A DNA stretch of 64,000 bases from Archegozetes longisetosus (Eukaryota; Arthropoda; Arachnida; Sarcoptiformes; Trhypochthoniidae). The notes beneath the pieces were generated by a model. That model was not told where the DNA came from, searched no databases, and saw only the letters and a list, made by a program, of their open reading frames with translations. Shown in pieces: positions 1 through 11,430 of this stretch (its first letter is position 1; each line of letters opens with the position of its first letter). A program made the translations under genes and the position numbers. The stretch is from contig JAEMBT020000002.1 of assembly GCA_018873245.2 (NCBI GenBank), positions 12,150,001 through 12,214,000 on the forward strand, given 5' to 3'.

Positions 1-92
1 TCTTTCGTATCCAAGTTGACTAATAAATCTATTTTAACTTTATTAAATTTGTGCACCAATTTCTTTTATTTCAGGTATTAATAATTGGAAAA

Positions 93-3000
93 ATGGACAA
101 AATAGGACTTTCATTGTTTTTTATACAACTATTTAAGTGTTTATCGAAGAAATATATTATTTTATTGATAATGGTAAGTCGCTCAACGTTTTTACGAGTT
201 TTTCGTTACTTTATAATTACGTTATAATAGCTCTAACAAGATAAGTTAAATATAACTTTTAAAAAAGCATAAGACCTCCGTCTCAGACAAATTCAAGTAC
301 TTTTTAGTGAACTTCAAGTCACAAAGTTAATGTACCAAAAGTTCAGAAATTACAAGCTAGAAAATGTTAGGAAAGTGCTTACAGCCGGATCAGTTGATTG
401 TATGCATTGCTTTTCTGTATGTAAACCGATTAAATGATGCGTATGATGCATAACCCACTGGAACATCTATGTTAACGTGAAAATAACCCTAGCTATTGGA
501 TTAAATGAGCCAGACAAATACATTCATTAATAAGCTGATTCGGTTAAGTGCATACAAGGCTAGGGGCATGTAAGCCATATATACCTGTTTAGAGCAGAGT
601 ATAACCAAAGATTGAATGTTTGAATGTTTTGCAACGTCTCAATTATATGATTTTGAAGTAAGGAAGAAATTTATATAAAATAAAAATAAAACACGCAATC
701 TACTAGTGATGACAGTCACTAACTTTATGGCCAAATAAAAGTTCATTTTCCCGATAAATATATGTATAATAGTTGATGATTGAACCAAAAATGTGCATAA
801 GTCATAAATAAGCTGCAATTTTTGTTTTTTTCAGTAAAAATTTATTTAAACTTCAAACAAATATTTGCGAAGAAGTAAAGTCTACTCTTTTAAGCTATAG
901 AATATTTGTTTCCTTATTTGATGTAACAATTGTTAGCCATTAGAGGAACAATGCATAGTATTCATGAGTTATCTTCTTTATTCTTCATTGAAATCTTCTT
1001 CATCCCATTCTCTTTATTGGAAGCGTGATAGAGAGAAAGAGAGGGCTCACGCACTCCAAGTTAAAACACATTCAATCTATTCGAATGAGTTTTTTAAAAT
1101 AAAGTTATTCGGTTCAGTTCGTTTCAAAGATCATAAGAGTAAAGGTCACCTCACTTCGAAATAGGACTTTAGGTGTCTAAGTGTAAAAGAGCTTCAAATC
1201 AATCAGTTGGAAAATGTCAACAAAGTTTAGTCCCTTGTATCTGAGAGACTTTTCCAACAATATCCTTACTTTTTAGTTAACTTGAAGTTACCTTAAAATG
1301 ACTTAATGATAAATCAAAAATAAAACATGAGAACTTAGAGATAATTCTTGTTTTATTGTTGTTAGCGGTTAGTTGTTGAACAGCCACCGAAACGTTAATA
1401 TGAAATTGAACTTAATCTCTTTGAAAGTCATGTAAATGAATCATTTGTATGAAATTACATTTAGATTAGACTGTAATTATACAAAAACTCTTTTAAGATA
1501 GCGCTTAATGTCAATTATAAAATCAAGTCATACGTGATCTGTGAAACCCAAAGCGCCAAATATTAGTTTTTAAGGTTATTATCACTTTTGCATTAAGCCA
1601 GTCACTAAAAGGATTGCGTCTGCCGTACACTCAATTAAATGTTGGCATTAACTAAATGAATATCTAAAATTATGGCGAAACACAATTTATATGGCAAATA
1701 AATTTTCTCTTGACTTTCAGTGTCCGCTTCAAAACCCAAAAAGTTAATGAACAAATTAAATATAATGTTTTCTTTGGAATTTTCTAATTATAAAAACTTT
1801 ACTAACTTTTGGCTCAATTGATCAAAAAATTGCAAGAAGCTAATTCAGAAGGTTTTGACACTTATATGGTAGAGTTCTCAATAATAAATTATTGTTTTGA
1901 GTTAAAAAAAAGTGAATCATTGCACATAAGTAGTATTTATATCGTGGACCGCAAGCCGCCTAGTCTTCTCCCTGTAATTTAGAGAAACCCTTTCAAATAA
2001 GCTTTTTCTCGATTAGGATCGTGTTAAGTATAGCATTAAAAGAATAATGACCTATTTATGTGAATTCATTATAAAGTGTATTCTAACACACTTTCGTTTT
2101 ATTAGCTCTCAGTTAAATGATTTTTTTTCGCAAATAAGGCATAACTCTTATGTCAATACAAACACGACTCCTATAAATTATTAGCTTTAATGACAAACAT
2201 TACTAAATACTATCGCGTGATTCACGGATTCGATATTTAAAAATCAAAGGAATTCAACTGATCTGATATTCCTGGAAATGATACAATCGCTCATTGATAG
2301 TCAACAAACTTGTTATTTGAAAATACTTTCGTGATTGCGATTTGTATCTCTCTATATAAATGTGATTCATTGCAGACAAATAGCAAGCATGAGATGCATT
2401 AAAGCCAAATAATTACTTTAATTTTCACTTCAATTTGCTTCAAAAGAGTTAATTGAGTTTCTAAGCTTCTGCTTTGAACTTATGCTTCAATTTCGAGGTT
2501 ACTGCTGATGGCATAGGTATTCATGCAAAAAATACTAACTCGTAAGTCGACTCATCCACTTCTAGGTTAAATTTATTGTAACATTCATTGAAGAAAATGT
2601 CCAAACTGTCAACAGCCAGGAGTGTTTCGTAAAAATACAGTTCACTTGAAATGACAAATGTCAAAATTAATAAGACTCATATAATTTTAGACTAAAGCAT
2701 TATTTAAAATGAATTCAACTTTTGTTTGTAAAGTGTGTGATCAAATAGCTTGTAGTAAAGGTCTGGAAACAGTTATCTCTATTTGTTCTGAACCGGAATT
2801 GAAGTTACACGAGAGATTGAAATAGTTTAGAGATTTGAATTTTGTTATAATAGGAACTGAGTTGTTACTGAAAACATTAATTAGCAAAATAAGACTCTAC
2901 TATTAAGTATAAAATATATTTAAATTATATAATTAAAAAAATTTGAATATAAATAGATGTGTGAACTGAAGATTAGCATGAAGTTGAATGAGAGAGAGAT

Positions 3001-6000
3001 TTACAAACTCTATAAATCTCTCTGAGCGCAACCGTAGGTCATAGTATTAAGTGGTTCCTGTCCTGTTACCAATTAATCTTTTCGACCTGATGTTCCTCTT
3101 ATTTGATAAGAAATGATGACTTCAATTGTTCCGAAACTATCCATAATTGAAAGGAAATCCGACAAATTAAGCAATTTGTACATCAAATAGAAAGTGGTGG
3201 TAAAAATAATATTTGCTATTTAATGCCTAATTGTCAATTAGTGGTTTTGGTCATTATAACTGTACTAAAGATTCAATTGAAGGCTCTGTCAGTATCTTTA
3301 GAATGCATTAATTGTTGCATTATTTAAATTGAATCAAACTATGAGATAAAGTATGCAATTTGGTTCAATAAACTCCTAATATTAGCGATTAACGTAGAGT
3401 TTTAGATGATCGTTCATTGAAAATGCATTATTTCAATACAGGAAGTGTTAGTTTAGTCATTGATTTTTCTTATTCCCTCGTAGAACTAATTGTCACACAT
3501 TAGAATGATGTTCTTTATTTATTGTTGTGTAAATCAAATCACTTACTCCCATGATTAAACATAAAGAAATTGTTTTACTCCAACTTGATTTTGGTTTGAA
3601 AACTGTGCCACAATAGCATTTGCTCTGGTTTTCTGTGCATTCAATCAAAATGATAAAATCATAGCTGAACTTATTTTTTGCTAACAAATCTTAGCCCAAC
3701 TTATATTTAAGGATGTGTTCGTGTTTATATATAGCTCAATAATTAGACTTATTTTAACGCATCATTCATATTAGACATAAACAAACATTACGTGACTTTC
3801 ATATTTGATAAGATTAATCTAAATTTTTCTTTGAATAAAACTCTAAACTGCGAGGATAATAAATCTCATTGTCCTCAGAAATATATTGTCATCTTTGTCG
3901 CCACTTTGACAGAGGTGTCAACTGTTTCAGAGTCAAGTTTCAGGTCAACCATTTTATTGTATTCAAGCTTATAAACAGTTAGACAAAAATTAATCAGAAA
4001 TTGAAAAAGATTCAAATTAACTAAACTTTGGTGATATTGACTTTAAATTGAATTTTTTAAACACAGGTTTTAGTTTATTGGAAAAGTGTGAACGCAGTGA
4101 ACTATTGGAGAAGATTAGGTAAGAAAAAAAATTATTTGTACAGCAAATTGATTTGCGATCTGGAAATGTGAATTTGCAATTTAATACTTCCTCACATTAC
4201 CAGTCAAACAAAAATAAAGTCATTAGCCGCACACCATATCGTCAATCAATTGAAAAGCTAAAACAAAAAACACTTAAAAACATCCTCAGAGAATAACGAA
4301 CATTTGCTTAAGAACTTAGTCAGACACGCACTCACTCCTATGCAAATGTTCATTAGTTTAATTATAGTTTAGTCAACGATAAAGAAAAAAATCAGATTTA
4401 ATCGCAACAATCTTCTCAGAATAGGTTAATATGTAGTAAATAGAATTCAATCTCTTTCGTCCTGAATGTGATTTGCGAACAAAGTTCATTGATTTCATAA
4501 GTGATTCCATATTTCTTAAGGGCCGATTCCGACTGATTTGAAAGTTGGTTCTTCATGCAAATCATCGCTACAGTGCTTATTATTTATACCTAATAGCCAT
4601 TGCGATTGGGATCAAAGAGTTTGCACATGTCAACCTTATTATATACTTTATAATCAAACTAGTTGTCTACCAGGTATAAAAATTGAATTTTTTCATCTTA
4701 TTTCATTGTTATTTGATGATTAATTTTGATCTTCATACCGACAGCGTCTCTACTAGGATTTGGTTGTAGTATCGATGAACAATGTACTCTTAAAGTGCCA
4801 AACAGTCATTGTGTGGATGGTGTTTGTCAATGCAAATCAAACTTTATACCACTGAGACGCGACAAATGTTTGCCACGTAAGTCATTTGATCCTAAAAATT
4901 GTCATATAATTGTCTGAGATGTTTAATGAATCATTTGAATTTGACAGCTGCCAAAATAGACGATTTTTGTTTAAATGACCAGCAATGCACTCTTAGCGAC
5001 AAATATACTTATTGCAAGTATATAATCCCAAGAATTTATGGTAAATGCAAGTGTCCTCTCGGATATCTAACAACTAAGGACAACAAATGCCTACCAAGTA
5101 ATAAATCTGTCAACTAATATCAGTCTTTCTATGTTAACACTTAATGAGAGCTCAGAGGAAAGAATATTAGATAAATGAGTCAATTATGATAATTAATTTG
5201 CAGATCTGGGAAATCGCTGTGAATCTGATGGTGACTGCGAATTAGCTACAAACGACTCGTATTGCAAACAAACATCAAGAAGTTTATCAGATAAAGAGTC
5301 AATTTGTACATGTAAGGAGGGTTTTGAGGTTTCAAACGACAAACTCCATTGTAAGGCAATCGTGAAACCCGAAGGTATTATTGAATAGCGTGATAACTTA
5401 TGATTATATTTGTCTCATACGATGTTTAATTTGATTTGACTCTACAGTTGCTCCAATAAGTTCAGTCTTAGAGGAGACCGTAGACGAGAGCGCGGCTCTC
5501 AATGTGGAACCGGTATCTTTAGGAAAGCCTTGTGTTACTTCTCTGGAATGTCAAATTAGAGACCCGTTCTCTGCATGCATTGGCGGAATATGTGAATGTA
5601 TATCAAAAACACCAACTTGTAGTTCATTCAATAGAGGTAGTATTGCTTAATAAATAGACCAACTCTAAGATTATCATTACATGAAATGCCTTTAGGATGT
5701 CATAACGATACGTTTCAATGTCGAAATGGACAATGTATTTCGTGGTACTTCGTCTGCGATAAGCATAGGAACTGCGATGACGGGTCTGACGAAGATGGAT
5801 GCGTTAAACATAGTATGTTTTGTTATACACCAGTAATTACTCATCTCTTATTAATCTATTCACTCTGTTATTGATTTCTTATTTAATGATCTTAATTATA
5901 CCAATACACAACTGGTTAGCTCGTCTAATCTCTTTTCATCGAAAATATTTCCTCAACTTTTATTATTTCCTCATAACTGTTCCCAAAATTAATTGTTTTG

Positions 6001-6708
6001 TCACGACTTTTTCTGCTCCTAAATTGTCCACTTATAGAATGTCCTGAGGAAGCCTTTCAATGCAATGACGGCACATGTCTTTCCAGAGGATCAGTATGTA
6101 ATGGCAAGTGGGAATGTCCTGATGGCTCGGATGAGGCAAGATGCTATAAAGGTATTGACATATTGAACGCACATTCCTATCATTTGACTTATCAGATTAT
6201 TATCAAAACTTTATACCTATATTTACCTATGAATATTTACCTTAAAATCTTTTCCGCCTTTTCAGGCATTCCATGTGATCGTAAAGCATATCGATGCAAA
6301 AGTGGTCAATGTTTGCCACAGTATGCCTTCTGTAATGCTGTCTCTGATTGTATTGATGGCAGTGACGAAAATGAGACTGTTTGCGAAAAATGTTTGTATA
6401 ACCCCTTAATTAATCATTTTACTTATCTAATTATCTATTTATTCAAATTTCAGCTCAAACATGTCCAAAAGGAACGTTTCAGTGCGATAACAAACGCTGT
6501 AGATCGACAGCAGTTCTTTGCAGTGGTGTTGATGGCTGTGGGGATGATAGCGATGAAAATAAGTGCGAAGTTTGCTGTAAGTCAAATAGAATCTGGTATT
6601 TGAAATAGTCATTAGAAATATAATTAATGATGGTATTTCTGTTTGTTTTAATCCTCTTTAGATTGCTCGAAACCGGCAAGAACAAACTTCAAGAGATTTA
6701 AATTCTGA
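93..6708 (+). CDS. secreted EB-module / LDLa-repeat protein, + copy of an inverted gene pair
   Basis: Twelve coding exons: 93-173, 4067-4118, 4521-4673, 4745-4876, 4948-5097, 5204-5374, 5448-5636, 5696-5812, 6038-6151, 6266-6391, 6454-6576 and 6662-6708, giving about 484 aa. A splice acceptor at 71-74 shows that a 5' UTR exon lies outside the window. The start codon at 93 opens a hydrophobic signal sequence (KKYIILLIM, continuing in exon 2). Exon 2 ends in VNYWRRLG. Exons 3-7 each carry one EB-like cysteine module (about residues 45-309). Exons 8-11 each carry one LDLa repeat with the acidic CxDGSDE-type calcium site (310-469). The last exon adds a basic 15-residue tail. No membrane segment is visible, so the product is probably secreted. 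Introns after exon 2 are all phase 1. A possible AATAAA lies at 6859-6864. The ligand is unknown; the domain calls are strong, the biological role is not. Confidence 0.85.
174..4066 (+). other. long first intron of the + EB/LDLa gene
   Basis: This 3.9-kb stretch lies between the signal-peptide exon, which ends ATG followed by donor GTAAGTC, and the 52-nt exon 2 with acceptor ACACAG. The phase-0 junction agrees with the equivalent junction in the - copy. Inside it I see only AT-rich sequence and short chance reading frames, for example 964-1164 and 3792-3974. None of these has a domain, a signal peptide or an equivalent in the other copy. Enhancers could sit here, but nothing in the sequence identifies one. 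Confidence 0.7.
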
Positions 6709-9700
6709 TTGAATACTTTTAATTTATTTATGCATTTTATGCTGTTTTGCATTGTGTAAAAAGTCATATAAAATATCTTTTAATTTAACCAAAATCATCA
6801 ATCATTGCCCTTATTCTAATTTAAAATCATTGAAATGCTAATCATTAAAATTAATATTAATAAAACGTATTAATAAGAATAATAAATAATAAATTAGGAA
6901 AAGCATTGCATGCTTTCGAACATGAATAATGTAAAGTTGAGAGATTTCAAATTGATTTATTCTTAAATTCGTAAATCATTTTGTTAGGGATGCTTTTTTA
7001 TGAGTCAATTATGTTTGTTTGGTGTGTCTTAAACTACAACATCAGTTAACCACAGAAGAGAAGAGAAGTTATTCATACAACACTACCGGCAATCTTAACA
7101 TCAATTTTTACGACTTATTGGCAAAATTTTATTCCTTTCACATACAAACAATATATCTTAAATTAAAATGTTTGCAAAAATCGCAATATTTATAAAGCAT
7201 TAATTTGACATTTTCAACAAAATTAAGCAAATCATGTAAAAGAGCTATCAATTTGTTTGATTGGGTCTATATTTCAACATTTCAATAACATATTCAGTTT
7301 AAATCTTTTCAAATCAGTTATCAAACCTGATTCTAATCTTCTAATATCAATCAACTACTGATTTTAGTGATAGAATCGTGCGATTTTCAGTCAAAACAAT
7401 ACTGAATTGCTAATCAACAAATTAGTTATTTACATTGAAAACGTTTAGGCTTTTACTTAATGTTGTGCACATCCTAACTCTATTTACAAAACATGTTTGA
7501 GTCAATCAAATTTCAATTGAAAACTGTTTAGGCGATTGTGGCTGGGAATTGCTTGTTTTAGCTTAAGTTGAAGCTATTTATCTGCATTTTCTGTAATAAA
7601 CGTAAAATATTTTAATGAAAGACCCAAAGGTTAATGCATCAAAATTATTTATAAGGCAACCGTTTGCAAATCAGCTAAAAGCAAATTAAAAGATAAAATG
7701 TTTATATCCGAGCAGTTTGAATTTATTATCAACCAAAAGGCTCAGTTAATATTAAATGGAAAACTAATTTATTTCTGATATGAACTTTTTTTCACGTTTC
7801 ATTTCACCATTTTTCTATTCATTCAAGTTATGTAATAATTCAGAGCATTTAAGCAGAGCTTTTTTCGATTAAAGTAAGAGCTTTTACTCCGTTTTTATAC
7901 TGATTGGTCTGAAACCACTAAAACTTGATAATAACCTAACATAAAATGTTTTGCCCTTCTCTCTAAGACTGTAATTAGACTTACAAATTATCTTCTATTA
8001 AAAGTGTACTTCTGCTAAAAGTTTATATCAAATATGTAAACATTTTGCTTGTTATTTGAAATAATTGATAAAAATTGATTGGTGTTTTGCAAATAAGAGA
8101 TTTATTCTAACCTATGAGTGCCCGAACGAGAGACTAAGTCAGATAACTCCTATGACCGTTAGCTAGAACTTTATAAATTCCTCTCTCATGGATTTGAAAT
8201 TTGAACTGAAGGATTATAACTGCATCTGACACGATGTGATAAGACTTAACATAAAGAAAACAAAATACTTCATAAGGAGAAAATGGTAAAGGATGAGTCT
8301 ATCGGTTGCCATATTAAAGATAAATGGAGTCAATATTTCAAATTCAAAGAGACTTGTGAAGTGCCGGAATTGAATTCTCAAATATATATTGATCGGCAAC
8401 TTTGTCAGTCATATTTTGAATTTTTTACGCGGTATTCATGTCTAGACTTGATTTCAAAATTTCTCATCATTTCATATGCGGATCTCGTAATGAGAGTCAT
8501 TCAAGTTATTGATATGGAATCGATTAAGTTATGACCGAATTAATTATTCTTCTTTTCGTCAGGCTTTTCGAAATAGCTGCCGATAGCAATCGAATTATGA
8601 GCTGACGATTAATTACTGGTGGTCTATTACCATCAAACGTATTCAAATTTTCAAATTGATCAAAATATTGAAGCTTGTTTCAATGTTTATTTCACAAAAA
8701 TTCCTACTTAAACATCTACTCTACGGCTGGATTGAATGAATCTTTTTTGAAGGCAACAAGAAACATAAATTGACTAAATAAATCTTTTAAAATTGTAAAA
8801 TGTTGGCATTTTACCTAAGTAATTGGCGTCAATCTTGTTTATCGATAGTATCGTGTCATTATCTTGATTTGTGGCCACCCTTGATATGAGTTAAGCAGTA
8901 AATATTCTTGTTTTATGTGATGATAATAAGTGAGGGCATTAAGCCTTAATTCTGCAATTAAAAGTGAGAGTTACTTATAAACTAACATGTAAGCTGTTCC
9001 TTGTGTTAATTAGTTAAAGTACATTTCAGCAGCTTTTATACAATATTTATGATGGTATTTCCAAAATTTAGCATTATTTCAAAATTCACATTTTTGATTA
9101 GTTTTCGGCGAACCAATTAAGTTGTTATTTAAGGCAAGTCTTAACAGGTAGAATACATTAGCTCATTAGTCAACTTCCGCTATAATGTTGGGCTACCGTT
9201 AAAGCTTTTAATGCTCAATTTGATTATAGCTGCCGACGTCGCCAACGTTGATGAGTCTGGCACAACTTTTGGGTGTTATCAGTTCTGTCTTAACTTATTT
9301 TCCTAGTAAAATCTATTTACACAAAGGAAAATGACTGCGCAAGATATAACAGTATAAAGACTATTCTGGAACTAAAGGCTTCAATTTGTCAAATATCTAC
9401 TTAGAAAAGTTCTAAGAGAAATTATGAGTACATTAAACCTCACTAATGCTTATCTATTTCACTTGAAAGATATATTTAAGACCTGATCCAAAGATTGGTC
9501 ATTGCTGCGGCCAATAGAATTAAAACAAGTTTGAGTGTCATTGATATTATTATATTAAAGATAATAATAAAGATCATAAATATTCTGAAAGTAAGTGTCA
9601 AGATAGCACGAACAATTAGTAATGTTTGCAAACGCAAATCTTGTGAATCAAATAATTAACTTCTTTAATCATATGCAGTATAAAATTTTCTAAATAGTCA

Positions 9701-10083
9701 CATGTCTTAGCATCTCATATATCATGTGGAAAATTATACGCAAAAGCCGTTTGTAATTAAAAATAGCCAATTAAGTAATTAACTAATGATATATTTGAAG
9801 TGCAAATCTCTTGATTTAGTTTTTAGTTGACTCAAATTTAAGAATTCAGTTATTGAACTGTTGAAAAAATAATGTGTTTGAATTAACACATTAGTCATTA
9901 ATAAATTGCTTGGTTTAAAATGCTATATTGTGGTGCTTTTAACTTCAGATATGGTTTTCGATATCACAAGTTCATTTCCTGAATTACCATAACTATTTAA
10001 TTAATTATTGTGTTCAGCCCTTCAGCCATTCAAACAGTCTCTTCTCCTATTAAAATATGTTGTTTTTATTAAATTACCAGAAC
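6709..10083. other. intergenic, no supported gene
   Basis: AT-rich sequence between the 3' end of the + EB/LDLa gene and the defensin-like gene. A weak polyadenylation signal at 6859-6864 probably serves the upstream gene. The longest open frame, 8283-8534 on + (83 codons), overlaps another on the opposite strand and shows no family pattern or supporting splice site. I see no second copy of the defensin-like gene at the mirror position of the inverted pair. Confidence 0.6.
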
Positions 10084-10635
10084 ATGCTTATATATGAGTG
10101 CTTAGTTTTTCTTTTTATTCTTTGCTCATTACTTTCTGGTATGAGATACCTCTTTAAAAGTTGATTGTCTATTATTTTCTTAATCATTAGAAAATATAAG
10201 GATAAAATAGTTTATTTTATTTTTTATTTCATGTAAATTTAATTCAAATTTGAATATATAGCACAAAATTGTGTTGATCCAGAGTCTATCGATTCAGTTA
10301 AAAATGCTACGAATTGCAGTTCTACTAATAAGCTCAGATCCAAGTCTGGGAAGCAGTTGTGTTGGAATGGACTCGGTTTGTGTGAAAATCGTTGTCCCAT
10401 TACTAATAGCAGAAAAATAGATCACTTATGCGGAGGATCAAAAGCTCGTTGTGTGCCTCAAAGGGTTGTGGTTCCCATCAAAGCTGTGGAAGATTCTGGA
10501 AAATTTGAATCTCAAGTTAGTTGTGGTCTGAATCACGGCACCTGTCAAATCAAATGTCTTTGGCCGACCACAGTCTATCGCGGATCCTATAACGAATGCC
10601 CACAAAGACATTTTTGCTGCATTAAAAACTTTTGA
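10084..10635 (+). CDS. secreted cysteine-rich protein with two beta-defensin-like motifs
   Basis: Two coding exons: 10084-10138 and 10262-10635, 142 aa. The start at 10084 opens a typical signal peptide (YECLVFLFILCSLLS), cut near residue 18-19. The intron (123 nt) is phase 1 with donor GGTATGAG and acceptor TATATAG. The mature part has 13 cysteines. Residues 106-138 read C-x6-C-x3-C-x13-C-x5-CC, which fits the beta-defensin spacing rule. Residues 52-82 read C-x6-C-x3-C-x11-C-x6-C, a second copy lacking the final adjacent pair. Two tandem beta-defensin-like folds are known in the tick carboxypeptidase inhibitor, so protease inhibition or antimicrobial action are both possible; neither is shown. 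A canonical AATAAA at 10669-10674 lies 34 nt after the stop. The gene sits between the tails of the inverted EB/LDLa pair. Confidence 0.75.
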
Positions 10636-10668
10636 CAGCAGAACAGTTGAATCAATAGATTTTATTTG

Positions 10669-10674
10669 AATAAA
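10669..10674 (+). terminator. polyadenylation signal AATAAA
   Basis: A canonical AATAAA lies 34 nt downstream of the stop codon of the defensin-like gene on the same strand, followed by AT-rich sequence. Position and strand fit a short 3' UTR. Confidence 0.6.
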
Positions 10675-11430
10675 GTTTAATACGAATTATAAGAATTAAT
10701 TTACAGATTGAAAACAGAAATCATGTATTGGTAGAGCGTATTTAGTAATAGTTTAGTTGATTTAACAACAGATCATTATTTGCTAGTTTTTATACAACAA
10801 ACAAAATAAATTTTCCCACAATAATCGAACCATAAATATTATATCAAAAATATATCCCGTTTGAAAGTAAATTAAACAAAAAAATGCATTTCATTCTCAT
10901 AAAAGTATTTTAAAAGACGAGTATCTGTCAGTGCATTTCCGGTTTTCTTATAAATTAATTGACCAGTTTTTCAAAATGAAACAAAGTTTGTAAGAATGTA
11001 AATGAGAGAAAATACACTAAAAGTTTTACTTTATAGACACGATTTATCATTTAAAAAAAGAATGTCTTAAGCACTCTTCCGACAAGATGGAAGAATCGAT
11101 AGACTGAAAACATGCCCAAAAGCATACTTTCAATTTTAAAACGAAAAGTTTAGTAAAAACACAAAAAGAAAATTCCGTAAAGTTTACTAATTTGAATAAT
11201 AAATAATCGACTCAATGCCCGGTATGAGAGCCGGTTCTATGATTTTCGATATATTTTAGCTGCCTTTAAAGGGTGTCTCAATTTTGTTGCCTAAAAACTC
11301 AATAACTTGTCACTTAGAACAATATTTTTCTAGGACTTTGATGAAGTTTCAATGAGGATGACTCGAATTATGAGATGATCAATATTCTTCTTAGAAATGA
11401 AAACTATGTATTGATTTCTAGAACTAATGA
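10675..11430. other. intergenic between the converging defensin-like gene and the - EB/LDLa gene
   Basis: About 750 nt separating two convergent genes. It should hold the 3' UTR of the - strand gene, but I found no canonical AATAAA for that strand close to its stop. Otherwise the stretch is AT-rich without visible coding or repeat structure. Confidence 0.55.

Noticed and set aside
8214-8534. Overlapping open frames on both strands (83 codons on +, 61 on -)
   Set aside because: No domain, signal peptide, splice partner or polyadenylation signal; overlapping opposite frames of this size are expected by chance in AT-rich DNA.
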